From NCBI RefSeq assembly GCF_949987515.2, contig NC_082703.1, positions 8,270,680 to 8,334,679 of the forward strand: a stretch of 64,000 nt of DNA, given 5' to 3'. A program made the position numbers and the translations under genes. This stretch comes from Delphinus delphis. Lineage: Eukaryota > Chordata > Mammalia > Artiodactyla > Delphinidae. Shown here one piece after another: positions 12,355 to 23,700 of the stretch. Within the stretch, counting starts at the first letter, position 1. Every line of letters starts with the position of its first letter. Under the pieces are notes generated by a model. It saw only the letters and a list, made by a program, of their open reading frames with translations. It ran no database searches and was not told the DNA's origin.

Positions 12355-12562
12355 TTCCTAAAGGTGTTCTAAGGGTCTTGCTACTCAAAGCAGGGTCCAC
12401 AACTGGCAGCATCAGCATCCTATGGGAACCCTTAGACATGATAGAACCTCGGACCTTGGACTGGACATACCAAATCATGTCAACTGAATCATCTACATTT
12501 CAATAGGAACCCAGTTGACTTGCATACGTGTTAAAATTTGAGAAACACTGTTCCTGACCAAG
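12355..12562 (-). mobile_element. MER5-like hAT-Charlie DNA transposon remnant
   Basis: The order GGGTCCACAACTGGCAGC, ATCAGCATCCTATGGGAACC, TCAACTGAATCATCTACATT and AAAATTTGAGAAACACTG is that of MER5A-type non-autonomous hAT elements, read from the reverse strand. Confidence 0.65.
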
Positions 12563-12690
12563 CTGTCCCAAAGATACCTGATCATAGACTCACCTGGATA
12601 ACTTCATACAAACACAGCTTCCCTGGTCCTTCCTCAGGTCTGAGGTAGAAGCCAGGAATCTGCATAGTTAACTGATACCCCAGGTGGGTC
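12563..12690 (+). mobile_element. second MER5-like element, opposite orientation
   Basis: TCACCTGGATAACTTCATAC, CTTCCTCAGGTCTGAGG and AATCTGCATAGTTAACTGAT, then CCCCAGGTGGGTCC, resemble the central part of a MER5-type element in the orientation opposite to its left neighbour. Confidence 0.45.
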
Positions 12691-13935
12691 CATTTCAATA
12701 AAAATATGAGTGACATAAATAAAATAATTGTGTCTATATTGTTTCCCTTTAAAATCGAATGATCTCTAAGCGATACCTTGCCAGCGAGCTTCCTGGTGTT
12801 TTTATAGAGATAAGCTAACGTGATCATGACAAGACATCCCTCAGCTGATGGCCCAGATGCCATGAAGGTTTTGCCCACTGCATTTCTGAAACTGTTAAAT
12901 TCTTAATGGATCATTGGTTAAATGCAGGAAGCATAAGGAGCTCTGATGTTGAACTACAATAATTTAATGAATCATATAAAAATGATACTAATTTTGCAAA
13001 GTCCCCTCAAGACAACTGTCAGATTCGTAAGCTACATTCACATATCAAAATCCTTATTTGGCACATGAAGATGTCTTTAGCACTTCAAAAACCAATCTTA
13101 AAAAGTAGAAATATCGTGACAATTATGTCCAATTTGGCTTTTCATTTATTGGGAATAAAAACTATCCTCATGGGCAATGTGTTATTTGCTGGGAAGTGCT
13201 TGCAAATAGCAGCGAGAAATCTCTTATTTAAATAAAACATGAAAGTTATACAAAAATAAGTGGTGTTTTTTTTCCCTCCTGCAAGCAAATCAAAAGACTT
13301 CCAAGCAAGGTCCTAAAGGCAGCTTTTCCCCTCCATTTTCAATGCCAATAAACATAGTTAAAATTCAGTGTACATTTTAATGTATACTGGTCTCCAAGTC
13401 CAATGCAATATTTAATGACAAATCATGTCTTGACTTGCATAAATAATTTTAAATAATCTGTCACTTGCTACATAGAAAGAGATTAAAAATATATTGTAAA
13501 TATTAGAGCTTATATTAAGCTAACTGCATAATACAGGCTTTAAGGATATTCTTTTTTTTTTTACTTAAAAACCAGATCTTTATCATATTCAGATATGCAT
13601 AGCATACATAAGAATGACAAAATGATTTTTTTAAGCCCTGAAGAGGTTTGCAAGATTAGTACCACAAAAGTATCAGCTGACTCTAAAAAAGTAGGAAGTG
13701 ATAGAAAAGTGTTTTCCATTTTTTAAAAAACATTCTGGGATCCTATCATACTTGGGAGAGTTGGATACCTAGGGCTGGCTTAGAATGGAGTTTGAGAGTC
13801 TATATAGCCATGAGCCACAGAAAAGTCACTAAGGCACTAGAAATGTAATTCAGTTCAATTAGTTTAAGTATTAACACACTTACTGGTGAATGATGTTCAG
13901 GCTACAGAGGATCAACTATGTCATAAAATAATAGC
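12691..13935. other. intronic AT-rich sequence
   Basis: No exon or named repeat. The segment 13150-13260 (TTATTTGCTGGGAAGTGC, GCAAATAGCAGCGAGAAATC) is compositionally unlike its surroundings and could be conserved, but nothing here proves it. Confidence 0.45.
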
Positions 13936-14115
13936 TAATGACTGATAAGAGTTAACACCGTGTTAGGTGTGGTTTCAAACACTTTGTAGTTATCAATACT
14001 TCTGACTCTTCCAGTAACTATGAAGTCAGTACTCTTTTATCATAATATTAAGACACAGAGATGAATCGATTGTCCATCATCACAACACTAAGTAGTAGTG
14101 GATTTAGGAACTGGA
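13936..14115 (-). repeat. MIR-like SINE fragment
   Basis: GTGGTTTCAAACACTTTGTA, TTCCAGTAACTATGAAGTCA, AGACACAGAGATGAATCG and GTAGTGGATTTAGGA follow the reverse-complement MIR order (decile size, ..tatgaggt.. , ..gacacagag.., ..ggatt). Confidence 0.55.
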
Positions 14116-14612
14116 AACCAACAGGACTTCAGTATCTGGGTTCTCAGCCACCAGGGTACACATTCATCCAACTGGAAACTCTAGGACCAAAGGCCCACGG
14201 CAGAGAAGTGAGGGTGAAACACAGAACATTAAAGTGTTTAGAAGGATGAAGCAGACTGTACACGATCAAAGCCTATGGGAAATTAACAAACTGGGTCTGA
14301 GCCATTCTTTGCCAAACTTTATAAGCAGGGGGAAAATCTCTGGAGGTTTCTAGCAGGCACGTGACAGTCAGGAATGAAGTGAGCAAGTATGGAGATGACA
14401 AGAGATTGGAGACGGACGGATTAATGAGATGCTATTTATAGGAATTCATAGAATAGGTCACGTGGGGCTCAAAGAAGCAGAGGAAAAAGAGAAAGGGGAA
14501 AGTGACACTGACAAGGAAATCCAGGGAACTTGTGTTGAAATTCCCTGCGCGGTTTGGCTTCTCCTTTCTTCAGGATCCGGAGGATAACCTGCCTCACCCT
14601 GACCAGGATCAA

Positions 14613-14662
14613 ATACTGGGTTGGCCAAAAAGTTCGTTGAGGTTTTTCCATAAGATGTTACA
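14613..14662 (+). mobile_element. mariner-type transposon terminus
   Basis: TGGGTTGGCCAAAAAGTTCG followed by TTGAGGTTTTTCCATAAGAT is the terminal inverted repeat region of mariner elements common in cetartiodactyl genomes. Only one end is visible. No matching inverted end was found nearby, so this is a solo or truncated terminus. Confidence 0.7.
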
Positions 14663-15322
14663 ATACAATACCTCGGCTAGCCTAGGCGAGGCCATGCCAG
14701 GAGCACAAAGCTGGACTTGTTAAGGAAGAATAAAATCAAACACATTCCCTTTCTCAACTGACCTGTCAGAAAGTATCCGTGGGCTAAAATTAACTAAAAT
14801 AACAATAGGAAAAATATTTCCCATGGCTCTTACAACAAGAGCGCAGCTTGCAAGGTCCTCCTTGGTCTCCTAGGGCCCAGGCAACAGCCTCCCAGATCAC
14901 CAGGATAATGAAGGTGAAATGCCTATGCTGACAAGGAGATTTCATTTCCCAAGAAACATAAACGTCTCTGCAAAGAGCAATTCACTCCTATTCTTAATCC
15001 CTAAACCATCAACATCTGCTACAAAGAATTCCTCGAGTCCTTAAATAAATCCCCCTTGTCCCGTATTCTTGTCTTCACGGCACTCTCAAAAGCAGCATTA
15101 AAAAAAAGGAGACAATAACCATCTCTGCCCGCCATCTCTTTGCTGGGGGAGGGGTAACACTCCTGGGCTCACAAAGGAGATTTTATGGGGACCCATGGGG
15201 TGGGTAAGATACGTTTAAGGAGGAGAAAGGAAGTTGGTGTATTTCTAAACATGTTTGAGATGATCAAAACGCTGATGCTGAAACATGATAAAGAAATCTT
15301 AGACTCTCCTGAAAGGCAATCT

Positions 15323-15347
15323 TCTTTCTTTTTTTTTTTTTTTTTTT
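15323..15347. repeat. poly-T tract
   Basis: Near-pure T run interrupted by single C. It inflates a meaningless plus-strand ORF at 15185-15652. Confidence 0.9.
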
Positions 15348-15888
15348 CCTCAAGCATCTTTTTTTCAGTCCTACTTGGGTCAAAAAAATGCAGTTTTAAA
15401 GCCCATTTCCATGTTTTAAGATTCAGAGGAAAGAGTTTAACAGGAGGCTATAAAACTCCCTTAATCTTTAATGTCTTATTTTCACAGATTTGCTGGCGAA
15501 GTAAACCGTCATCGCTCAACTTCTCTCATCAATGCCCCTTGAACTGTGTCATTCATGACGAACAGCAGAATCCATTTGCGTGGGTTTTTTTTTTCTTTTT
15601 CGGAAACCATTTTTCCCGGTATTGTGGAGGCACCTGCATTCTGGCAACCTAGGCAGAATCTCTTAGCCCAACTGATTTGCTGATTGTCTTCTAGGGGAAA
15701 TTATCAAACATTTAAAATACAATTTTAAAAGAGTGAATTGAGTAGAGGTGGAGACAGTTCTGATGGTGTCTTGCTCTCCTCTCATCCCTGTTCTGCAGAA
15801 GCACCTGGCCTGTCCAAATGCTCTTCAGCTCTATGGAAGGCTAGTCTGTGCTCCTACACGACAAGAAGGTCACCGAGAGTATACTCAC

Positions 15889-16032
15889 AGGCTATGCGCA
15901 CGGAGGCCTTCCTGCTCTTGGAGGTCCCCAGGTGGCTCCACGCCACACACTGGCACCAATAGTCCTCGGGCCCATGGAAGTCCTCTACCTGCTGCCTGGT
16001 GACGTTGATAAACACCTCCCGGACCTTCAGGC
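15889..16032 (-). CDS. UNC5D: UNC5D exon 3 (second half of Ig domain 1)
   Basis: This 144-nt exon reads open on the minus strand: [20 protein letters not shown], then [15 protein letters not shown] and [12 protein letters not shown], ending with the first base of a Tyr codon. It completes the first extracellular immunoglobulin domain of the netrin receptor. YWCQC carries the closing cysteines and NVT is an N-glycosylation sequon. The acceptor is CTCTGCAG (AG at 16034-16033) and the donor is CCT then GTGAGT (GT at 15888-15887). Phase is 1 at both ends. The last G of exon 2 joins GC of this exon to give Gly, so the join reads SSGLKV without interruption. Intron 2 is 13,744 bp. Exon 4, encoding the second Ig domain, is not in the remaining 15.9 kb, so intron 3 is at least that long. 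No frame damage is seen, so this is a functional gene copy. Confidence 0.97.
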
Positions 16033-16332
16033 CTGCAGAGGAGATAGAACCAATCCACTGAGGCTGGTGTATTTCTCAAACGGAAAGTTAAGGCCAGCCC
16101 AACCTCTTCCTGTTAATTAAACCATTCTGTTTTTAATCAAGGTGAAGTTTTAATTACTTTGACAATAATATATTACTACTAATTAAATTCCAACGGCTGA
16201 GTAGGCTGGAAAGAACAAGTGTAAAGTATCATCAGCCAATGTGGTTCCCATACAATAGAATCATTTTCACAGTACCTTGACACCATGCTTTTTCTGTCTT
16301 CTTTTTTAGCTCTTAGAAATATTTATTGTTCT

Positions 16333-16605
16333 TTTTTTGTTTGTTTTTTCTTAAATTTTTATTGGAGTATAGTTGATTTACAACGTTGTGTTAGTTTCTG
16401 CTGTACAGCAAAGTGAATCAGGTATACACGTACATACATCCACTCTTTTTAAAATTTGTTTCCCATATAGGTCATTACAGAGTACGGAGAAGAGTTCCCT
16501 GGGCTCTACAGTAGGTTCTTATTAGTTATCTATTTATATATAGTAGCATGTATATGTCAATCCCAATCTTCCAATTTATCCCTCCCCACCGCTTCCCCCC
16601 CTCTT
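16333..16605 (-). mobile_element. L1 3' UTR fragment
   Basis: The same L1 tail as at 8608-8880, reading minus: ATTGGAGTATAGTTGATTTA, TTAGTTTCTGCTGTACAGCA, GTCATTACAGAGTACGGAG and CTACAGTAGGTTCTTATTAG. No ORF2 is present. It lies about 300 bp from exon 3 in intron 2. Confidence 0.9.
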
Positions 16606-17295
16606 TGTCTTTCTTGGTGTAACATCTACCATGAAGAAAGTAGCACCAAATTAATTTCTGGGATTCCAGAGGCTAAACAGTCCTCAACAAACCAACCCCA
16701 GGGACATAGTTCCAAGTGCTTCGAAGTGTTCCCACCCCTGGGTATGGCAGCAGGAGAGGGTCACTCTGGACGTGTGGCTTAGAATAACGAGAAGACAGCG
16801 AACATGCATGGGACGGGTGAACGGCTGGGAATCCAAGGAAAAGCCAGAACTCCAGACAACAAATGGGATGCAGACAAGTTGAACTAAATTGGTCTTGAAG
16901 CCTTGAAAACCCTGGAAGGTCCCTGGAGCAACAGAATGAGGAGGTGAAGAAAAGAGAGGCTTTCACAGACAGCGGGGTTAAGGCTACACCTGGGAAATGA
17001 GATAAAAATTGCCAAGGTCAACGTCTTAGTTTAATCACTATATCTTTGCATTCCCATCTAATAGTTAAAAAATTTGCCTGGTGTTTCTGAAGAGGGAGTT
17101 TCTTCCAAACCTCCAGCCATAGACTATCAGCCTTTCTTTCTTTGGGAAGGATAGCCACCTCAGAGCAAGTGCCAAGGAGCAAAGGACGCCCTCCTCGACA
17201 CCATCAGTTAAATCATCACAAACAGGGGAGCAGCCTTTATAATCGGCATGCTCTCTCCAGCTAATGGGCATCTGCTGAGGCTGTGCCCTGCTCTG
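16606..17295. other. intronic sequence, no recognised element
   Basis: No exon, repeat or RNA signal is recognised. Minus-strand ORFs at 16673-16966 and 17065-17385 look accidental. Confidence 0.5.
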
Positions 17296-17299
17296 AGAC

Positions 17300-17515
17300 A
17301 GGCAGCATGGGAGAAGGAGGCGATGCTTACTGAGCTCCACTAAGTGCCCAGCATCATAAGCCTTTAGCCTATTCACTCTTTGCATTTCCGCAGTGCCCTA
17401 ATGTAGCAGAGGCTACTGCACCCCCACTTTATGGAAGAGAGAACTGACTTAGAGAGTCATTTGTCAATCATCACACAGCCTATAAATGGAAGATCCAGGG
17501 TTTGAAGCTAGATCT
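17300..17515 (-). repeat. MIR-like SINE fragment
   Basis: TACTGAGCTCCACTAAGTGC, CCCCACTTTATGGAAGAGAG, AATCATCACACAGCCTATAA and AGATCCAGGGTTTGAAGC match reverse-complement MIR landmarks in order. Confidence 0.65.
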
Positions 17516-18550
17516 GTTTTACACCCAAACCAGCACTTTGCACAGGTCCCTCATAAAAATTCGACTCTGTCCTCGTACTTTAAGTACTTATACATAATTA
17601 TGGAAATAAGACTAATACATGGAACATTTAAGGAAAAAATGAGGTGCATGACTAGGATTTTTCCTTTACGTTCAAAAGGAATTCAGGGGACAGAACCATC
17701 AGTATAGTCAAAAGGAGCCAGGGACTGTTGGTGGAGGAGGTGGAATGTGATTATATCCTGGGTGCTGGTAGGATTTAAAAAACAAGAACGGAGGTGGATT
17801 AGTCAGGCTTGGGAAACATTCCCCTCTACCCAATCAATAACATGTTATTTATAGTGTGTGATGAGAGTTTTATGGCCACATCAATCACCATGTACACAAT
17901 CTGAGTTAGACTTTCTAAATTTGTAGGAGGTACCGCGTATAGAAAATCATCCTGATGACAGCTGATAATTCCCATTTCTTCTGTTTCTGCAGAATGCAGA
18001 AGCATGCCTTTTACCTGTCAGAGACGTAAGAGTCCTGAAAGTCACCTCCTACGTGGGATAGGAAAGAAGCCTTAGAGGGGCTTTTATTGTATTGTTGCGG
18101 CTGCTTTTTTAAATTTGCACTTAAATAAAAGAGAATGAGAGGACCTGGAGAAGGTGGAGCTGGCAGGTGAAGGGAAAGGGAAACGGAAGTCAGATTACAA
18201 AAAAGTTGGTGAGGACAGAAAGCAGACGGGAGCGCGACACCCATACTGGACTTTTTAAAGTTAGGCTGCATAAACAAAAATAAGGAGCTAGGCTGTAGAC
18301 AAGAGGACTTGGTTTATATTTCACAGCTTTGATTTGAGACAAATGGTGGAGGATCTACTTTGCATAGTGCAAGAGAGGAGAGAAAACCCTAAATCAGCAC
18401 ATCCAGGTTCCAGGTGGAGTAACTTTGATACGTCTGAGCTCCCCTGTCATGTGATGCGGAGACCTATGAAGCAAAATACGCCAATCATGTGGGAATCAGG
18501 TCTCACTGAAGAAGCATGATACGCTTAGAAGGTCAGAAATGTGTTCAAGC
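17516..18550. other. intronic sequence, no recognised element
   Basis: No feature is assigned. The minus-strand ORF at 18011-18277 has no recognisable domain. Confidence 0.5.
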
Positions 18551-18564
18551 TCATGTGGAATTTA

Positions 18565-18642
18565 TACATATATATATATACATACACACACAACTTATAC
18601 ATGTGTGTATATATGTGTATATATATGTGTGTGTATATGCAT
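18565..18642. repeat. TA/CA/TG microsatellite
   Basis: Alternating TA then CATACACACACAC, then TGTGTGTATATATGTG units over about 78 bp. Confidence 0.9.
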
Positions 18643-18645
18643 TAT

Positions 18646-19880
18646 TTTTTTACTTTCTCCATCTTATAATATCTAAACCCATCAGCTTTCTCTAGGCTGC
18701 AAATGAAGAGAATCACCATCTCAAAATGGTTCAAGATCATCATATTTATAAAGCAGAGAGTTCCCCATCCAAACCTTAAAATATGCTATGATTTAATCTA
18801 GGCATCATGGTGTTTTAAGGGGTACATGGGGCCTGTTTTAATGAGCTAAGGTAGGACACTCAAACAGAAATGCGCATCAGGAAAGAATAAGTTTACACTC
18901 ACAGATCCCTAGAAACAAGAGGCAAAGCACCCGGGGCCACACAGGGAAGCACCAGGGTCAGGGGGGAATGTGGGCAAGAGCCTTTATTGTGGTTTCCACG
19001 GAAAGGAATCAGAGAGGCAGGGGAAAAAGATTTAGAGTTGGCACGTTTGCATCATTTCAGTGGGCTCCGGGACAGAAGAGCTGTCCCTACTTGTCTGGTA
19101 CTGGGTTAGGGCAGGGGGGTATGGGTCAGCAGTGTAAGGGCTTGATAAAAGAAGGGGTTGGGGATAAAGCTCTGGATCGGTTGGTTTGCATATGAAAGGC
19201 ACGCTCTTGGGCCAGTTGTTTGCTATGTCTAGGAATTAGCCCGCCCTGGGCAGGGCAGTCTCTCCAGGGTCAGCAAGACCCTAAGATGTCAGAGCATCAA
19301 ATACAAACACTTGAAAACATGGTTATTATACATGGACAATCACACAATTGTTTTGGAAAGTGTAACAGTAGGCCACAGACCCCCACCACGAAGGTCAAAA
19401 TTGATCTCACCCCATTCATGTCAGGAAGTCTGGCAACCTCTCATTCAGACTAAACACAGCTGAAAGGAAAATGCTTAAGTCACGATTTCAGCATTACGAT
19501 GGCTCAGTCTCAAGTCCCTCACAGAGGTTCCCCATGGGTTTGGAGAAGCAGAATGAATTATCAACCAAGTATTATCCAAACACAGTGTATTTCGCTTCGG
19601 GTAGCATCAGCGTATCAGGTTTCTTTAAAAGGTCACAAGTGACTTCACTACCCCCGCCACCACCGTCCCCACTAGTACAGTGTCTCTCTGGAGTAGGCCT
19701 TTTTCTTCTAACGTGAGGTCTTTAGCCTTGTCAAACCATCCCCGCTAGGAAAACCTTTGGGAAATCATAAATATTTTGTCTCTATGATACTTTTCTCCAC
19801 TGTAACAAATAACTATTGATTAAAATAAAAATTTTAAATAGTATATTCTCTTGCAAATCTTCACTATTGCTCTCTCTAGT
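18646..19880. other. intronic sequence, no recognised element
   Basis: Several short plus-strand ORFs (18968-19716) without family features. No repeat is named. Confidence 0.5.
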
Positions 19881-19884
19881 GATG

Positions 19885-19950
19885 TATTATATATATGCAT
19901 AAATATATATATACATATGTAAAAATGTACGCGTGTGTGTATATACACAC
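19885..19950. repeat. TA/GT microsatellite
   Basis: TATATATATGCATAAATATA, then ACATATGTA and GCGTGTGTGTATATACACAC. Confidence 0.88.
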
Positions 19951-20289
19951 GAGAAACCACACCTGAGAAACATCCATTTAAAACGGCTCTATTTCAGGAC
20001 AGCTCCCCCCACGCTCCTGCACTGAAGTTCATCCAACAGTGTTACAGAGATAACCATCTATTTCTCCATCTGAAGAGACGGCAGCTAACTTATTCACAGG
20101 AAATGCTACAGGGGAACAAAAATCCCAGGCAAATAGAAGATGGCAACTCATAAATAAGACTAGCATTGTACCCGATAACTTGTGTAACTAATGGGCACGG
20201 AAAAGTCCAACCCTTTAAATTATTGTGCGATTATAACCATCAGCCTTTGTTATGGAGGAGAGTCCTACAGAAGATAAAAATATGACTCT

Positions 20290-20570
20290 GGAACTGAAAT
20301 GCTAATAAGCTTTCTACGCTGCGGATGGTTGAGTTGTAGAGAGACGAATGTTGGCAACGGATGAATAATTGCTCTGCATGTACTAAACATAACAGAGCAG
20401 CACAGAACTTCATCATCTGTCAGCTTTATTTGTTTAAATGAGAAAAATGCTGACAGCAGTTATTGCTATAATCCCCTTATTTATCAGATAGGAAACACTA
20501 GTTACTCTTAGCAGGTCTAATCCTGTCGGGAGAATAAAAGGGAATTTTCAAACTAATTGAAGGTGTATGT
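20290..20570. promoter_or_regulatory. candidate conserved non-coding element
   Basis: Repeat-free block with dense TF-like words: TGAATAATTGCTC, TTATTTGTTTAAATGAG, a spaced inverted pair CTGTCAGC (20417-20424) and GCTGACAG (20449-20456), and TTATCAGATAGG. It reads like deeply conserved developmental-gene intron DNA, but this is inference from composition only. Confidence 0.3.
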
Positions 20571-21289
20571 TTCACTGTTCAAAGAAGAGAAATATGGAAG
20601 AAAGGAGGGAAGAAATGGAGAGAGAAAAAGGATGAAAATTATTTATTTCTGGTCAACGTCTAATAAAAGGGCTCTAGTTCTAGTCCTAACTTATTCTGTA
20701 GAAAAGAAAAGAGTTCTGGAGTAGAACTGAATATCCAGCACCATGCCAGCTGCAGACAGTGCCTACTAACAGCTGTCCCCCTGCCTTTGATCTACTGCCC
20801 ATTATCACACTTCAACAAGGCTCATCAGCGACATCCTGCCGTGGTCACTGCTGCCCACCAGCTCTCAGATGCACCACTCAGCACAACTGGATGTCCAATC
20901 TTTGGAAGTTCTCTGTAGTAGGATACTCGGCTTACTAAAGTAAATAACTAGATTCAAGAAAAAAGATGAGAATCCCTCTTCCTCTTGTCATATTCCCAAA
21001 CTACACCTAAGCAGTAAGAGGCTAGCAGACTAGGCTCTGGTGAATTGTTTCCTCATGCTAGTCGCTGTGCCTGTCTCCCCGGACCATTTTAGCCCAGTGT
21101 TATACCCACTCCGTGCCTGGTTTTTTTTTGCACTGTGATGTTTCATGATTGGGGATTAACTCAGAGAATAGGTCTATGTAATTAGCTTCCACAGACAAAG
21201 CCCCAAAGAACTATTCTAATACAACTTCATGAGTAGCATGGGGCCTTGCTCAATTTGAGGAGAGAGAAAAAAAAATCAAACAGCCCACG
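20571..21289. other. intronic sequence, no recognised element
   Basis: An A/G-rich stretch at 20580-20640, otherwise unremarkable. Confidence 0.5.
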
Positions 21290-21305
21290 AAAAGCAACCA
21301 TCTCC

Positions 21306-21515
21306 GCGCTTCCCTGGTGGCGCAGTGGTTGAGAGTCCACCTGCCGATGAAGGGAAAGCGGGTTCGTGCCCCGGTCTGGGAGGATCCCACATGCCACGGA
21401 GCAGCTGGGCCCGTGAGCCATGGCCGCTGAGCCTGTGTGTCCGGCGCCTGTGCTCCGCAACGGGAGACGCCACAGCAGTGAGAGGCCCGCGTACCGCAAA
21501 AAAAAAAAAAAAAAA
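21306..21515 (+). mobile_element. CHR-1 SINE
   Basis: It starts GCGCTTCCCTGGTGGCGCAG, with B box GGGTTCGTGCC and a poly(A) of about 20. Perfect 16-bp target-site duplication AAAAGCAACCATCTCC at 21290-21305 and 21516-21531, so this is a recent insertion. Confidence 0.97.
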
Positions 21516-21779
21516 AAAAGCAACCATCTCCTATTTAAGAGCCTTCTCTAATAGACCGTCATCTCCTTAGGTATCTCAGTACCACTGATGCCTGGGTTTG
21601 GCTCTGAGATAGGCCCACCTTACTCCACTGTTTCCTAAGAAGATGGAAAACAGTCCACTCAGCTGGAAGAAGTGAGTCCACCACTTACATAAGGAGATGT
21701 TTTTCATTTGTCTCTTACTAGCCCAGGTTTAGAGCCTAGAAAATAAGCTTGAACAATAAGTTTCCCCATATTTTGAATA

Positions 21780-22110
21780 ACATATTATCATTACTGATTA
21801 TTATACCATTTGTATAGCCCTTTACTTTTATTAATGTCATCACATACCTTATCTTATTTCATCTTAAAACCACGCTATTATTATAATTATTATTTTGCTG
21901 CAGGTTCCGTATCAATAGGAAATAGATCAAAGATGTCATACAGTTTACAACATATATTATTTTCAAAAAGTTGTACTGAGTGCCTCATATGTGCTTGCCA
22001 TTTTGCCAGGTGTTGAAGATACTGTGACAAAGTAAATGATCAAGATTCCTGTCCTCAAGGATCTTGCAGGCTAGATGAGGAGACACTTCAACCTGTGCCA
22101 ATGTGATGTG
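21780..22110 (-). repeat. MIR/L2-like ancient repeat remnants
   Basis: ATAGCCCTTTACTTTTATTA and TTATTTCATCTTAAAACCAC resemble reverse MIR. Then GTACTGAGTGCCTCATATGT, GGTGTTGAAGATACTGTGAC and CCTGTCCTCAAGGATCTTGC resemble a dispersed L2-type 3' segment. The second part is probably a separate element. Confidence 0.45.
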
Positions 22111-23235
22111 ACAGTCGCTATGACAGAAGCACAGACTGCTACAAGATCACACAAGAGGGGCTTCTAACCTCTCCACAGCATCACCAAAAGCTTCTGGGAA
22201 CGGTTGCCATCCTACCTTTGACCTGAAGGCTCTGTCCTCACCCAATATTTATCTCAGTGTCTAGGGCAAGGCTCTGGTGAAGACACATGAATCTGATCCC
22301 TATTTGGAGTTTTAAAACTTTGAGATACAAGAAAACTGTTCAGGGAACTGTGCCTCCATTTCTTGGGGGAAGCTTAGATGTCTTCAAGCCAACATGCTAC
22401 TGAAAGTAGCAAATTAAATGTAGATAATTAAAAGGCAGAACCATATTCCATTTTACTGGCAGATGCTTAATTAGGGCTAAATGTCGTTTGCCACTTCATC
22501 CTAGCAACAAGATTCAAATGTATTTTGATTAAAAAAAATAGTCCTCCTTTGAACGGGCACAATGCCTAATGAATACTCTTTAGTTTCCCCTGGATAATAA
22601 GCACCCCACATATTCCTCAGAAGCACTGCAAGTTCAGTCTTAAGTACAGAAACTAAGAATACACCCAAGCTCTCCAGTTTCGTCCTCACTGGAGATTAAA
22701 ATTAATCAGCACAGAGATGTCTGGCAGAGAAAAGCAAATTAACTCGGTAGTGTTGTCTGATAACAGAGAGAAGGGCAACTCAAAAGGCAGAAGTGGAGAG
22801 GGGAGGGTCAGTTAGAGGACAGCATCCCCTGAATGACTCACTCAGACCTCACACAACTTGTGGGAACCACACTCATGATTTCCAACCCTGCTGCCCCAAT
22901 CAATGGCTTTCCATTCCTGCAGCCACTAAAACTACTTCCTGTTAGTAGATCATCCCGAGATCAGGGCATACATCCTACCAATTCTATCTCCCATGGCAAT
23001 ACCAGGGGCTCCGAGAATAACAAAGACGAAATGTAAACTGAGGGAGTGAACCACAGGCAAATAAAATGTCATTCTATGAAAGACAATGATTTACCTGTTA
23101 ATAGGACTAGCCCCTTTATCTTTCTGGAACTGTAATTACGTTCATAATTTTCTATTTGTTTTTGGAAGCAAAATCACCAGCCACTTACCTCATGTAAAAA
23201 AAATTGCAGTTTTATATTTATCATTTTGAAGGCTA
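22111..23235. other. intronic sequence, no recognised element
   Basis: No exon or named repeat. ORFs at 22501-22689 and 22833-23036 lack features. Confidence 0.5.
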
Positions 23236-23239
23236 ACCT

Positions 23240-23700
23240 TGATAGTGTACTTGCTATACACCAGACCCTGAGCAAGGTATGTCATATATATTAGGTTCTA
23301 CGACCCCTGCTACAGTTCCATGGGGTAGATATACTTGTAACTGCCATTTTATACATGGGAAAACCGAGGTGAAAGGATGCTAAGGAACTATCTACCTTTA
23401 AAAAGTCTGTAAATGGAGAGCCAGATCTCAAAAATGGAGGTATCGGGCTTCCCAATGGTTGGGAGTCCGCCTGCCGATGCAGGGGACATGGGTTCGTGCC
23501 CCGGTCCGGGAAGATCCCACATGCCGCAGAGCGGCTGGGCCCGTGAGCCATGGCCGCTAAGCCTGCGCATCCGGAGCCTGTGCTCTGCAACGGGAGAGGC
23601 CACAACAGTGAGAGGCCCGCATACCGCAAAAAAAAAAAAAAAAAAAAATGGAGGTATGATCTTGCACTAATATCCATACTCTTAATCACCAGACCATTTT
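23240..23700 (-). repeat. MIR-like SINE interrupted by a younger SINE
   Basis: AAGGTATGTCATATATATTA, CATGGGGTAGATATACTTGT and CATTTTATACATGGGAAAAC follow reverse MIR order. The sequence continues past the CHR-1 insertion at 23444-23643 with GATCTTGCACTAATATCC and the end of the MIR body. Confidence 0.6.
23444..23643 (+). mobile_element. CHR-1 SINE with head deletion
   Basis: The 5' head reads GGGCTTCCCAATGGTTGGGA, so about 9 nt of the usual TGGTGGCGC part of the A box is missing. The rest is canonical with a poly(A) tail. Perfect 14-bp target-site duplication AAAAATGGAGGTAT at 23430-23443 and 23644-23657. Confidence 0.96.

Larger units (their letters stand above)
1..15888 (-). other. UNC5D: UNC5D intron 3 (5' part)
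   Basis: This is the sequence downstream of exon 3 on the minus strand, starting GTGAGT. I looked for exon 4 (second Ig domain) and saw no minus-strand ORF resembling it, so I assign the stretch to intron 3. It carries two solo or partial LTRs, L2, L1 tails, CHR SINEs, MER5-type elements and a mariner terminus. Confidence 0.85.

Noticed and set aside
15185..15652. 155-codon plus-strand ORF
   Set aside because: It is stretched by a poly-T tract giving a run of Phe, has no recognisable domain and is antisense in the intron.
1..15888. UNC5D exon 4 (second Ig domain)
   Set aside because: Searched the minus strand for the second Ig exon by eye and found no candidate. It is likely beyond the left edge.
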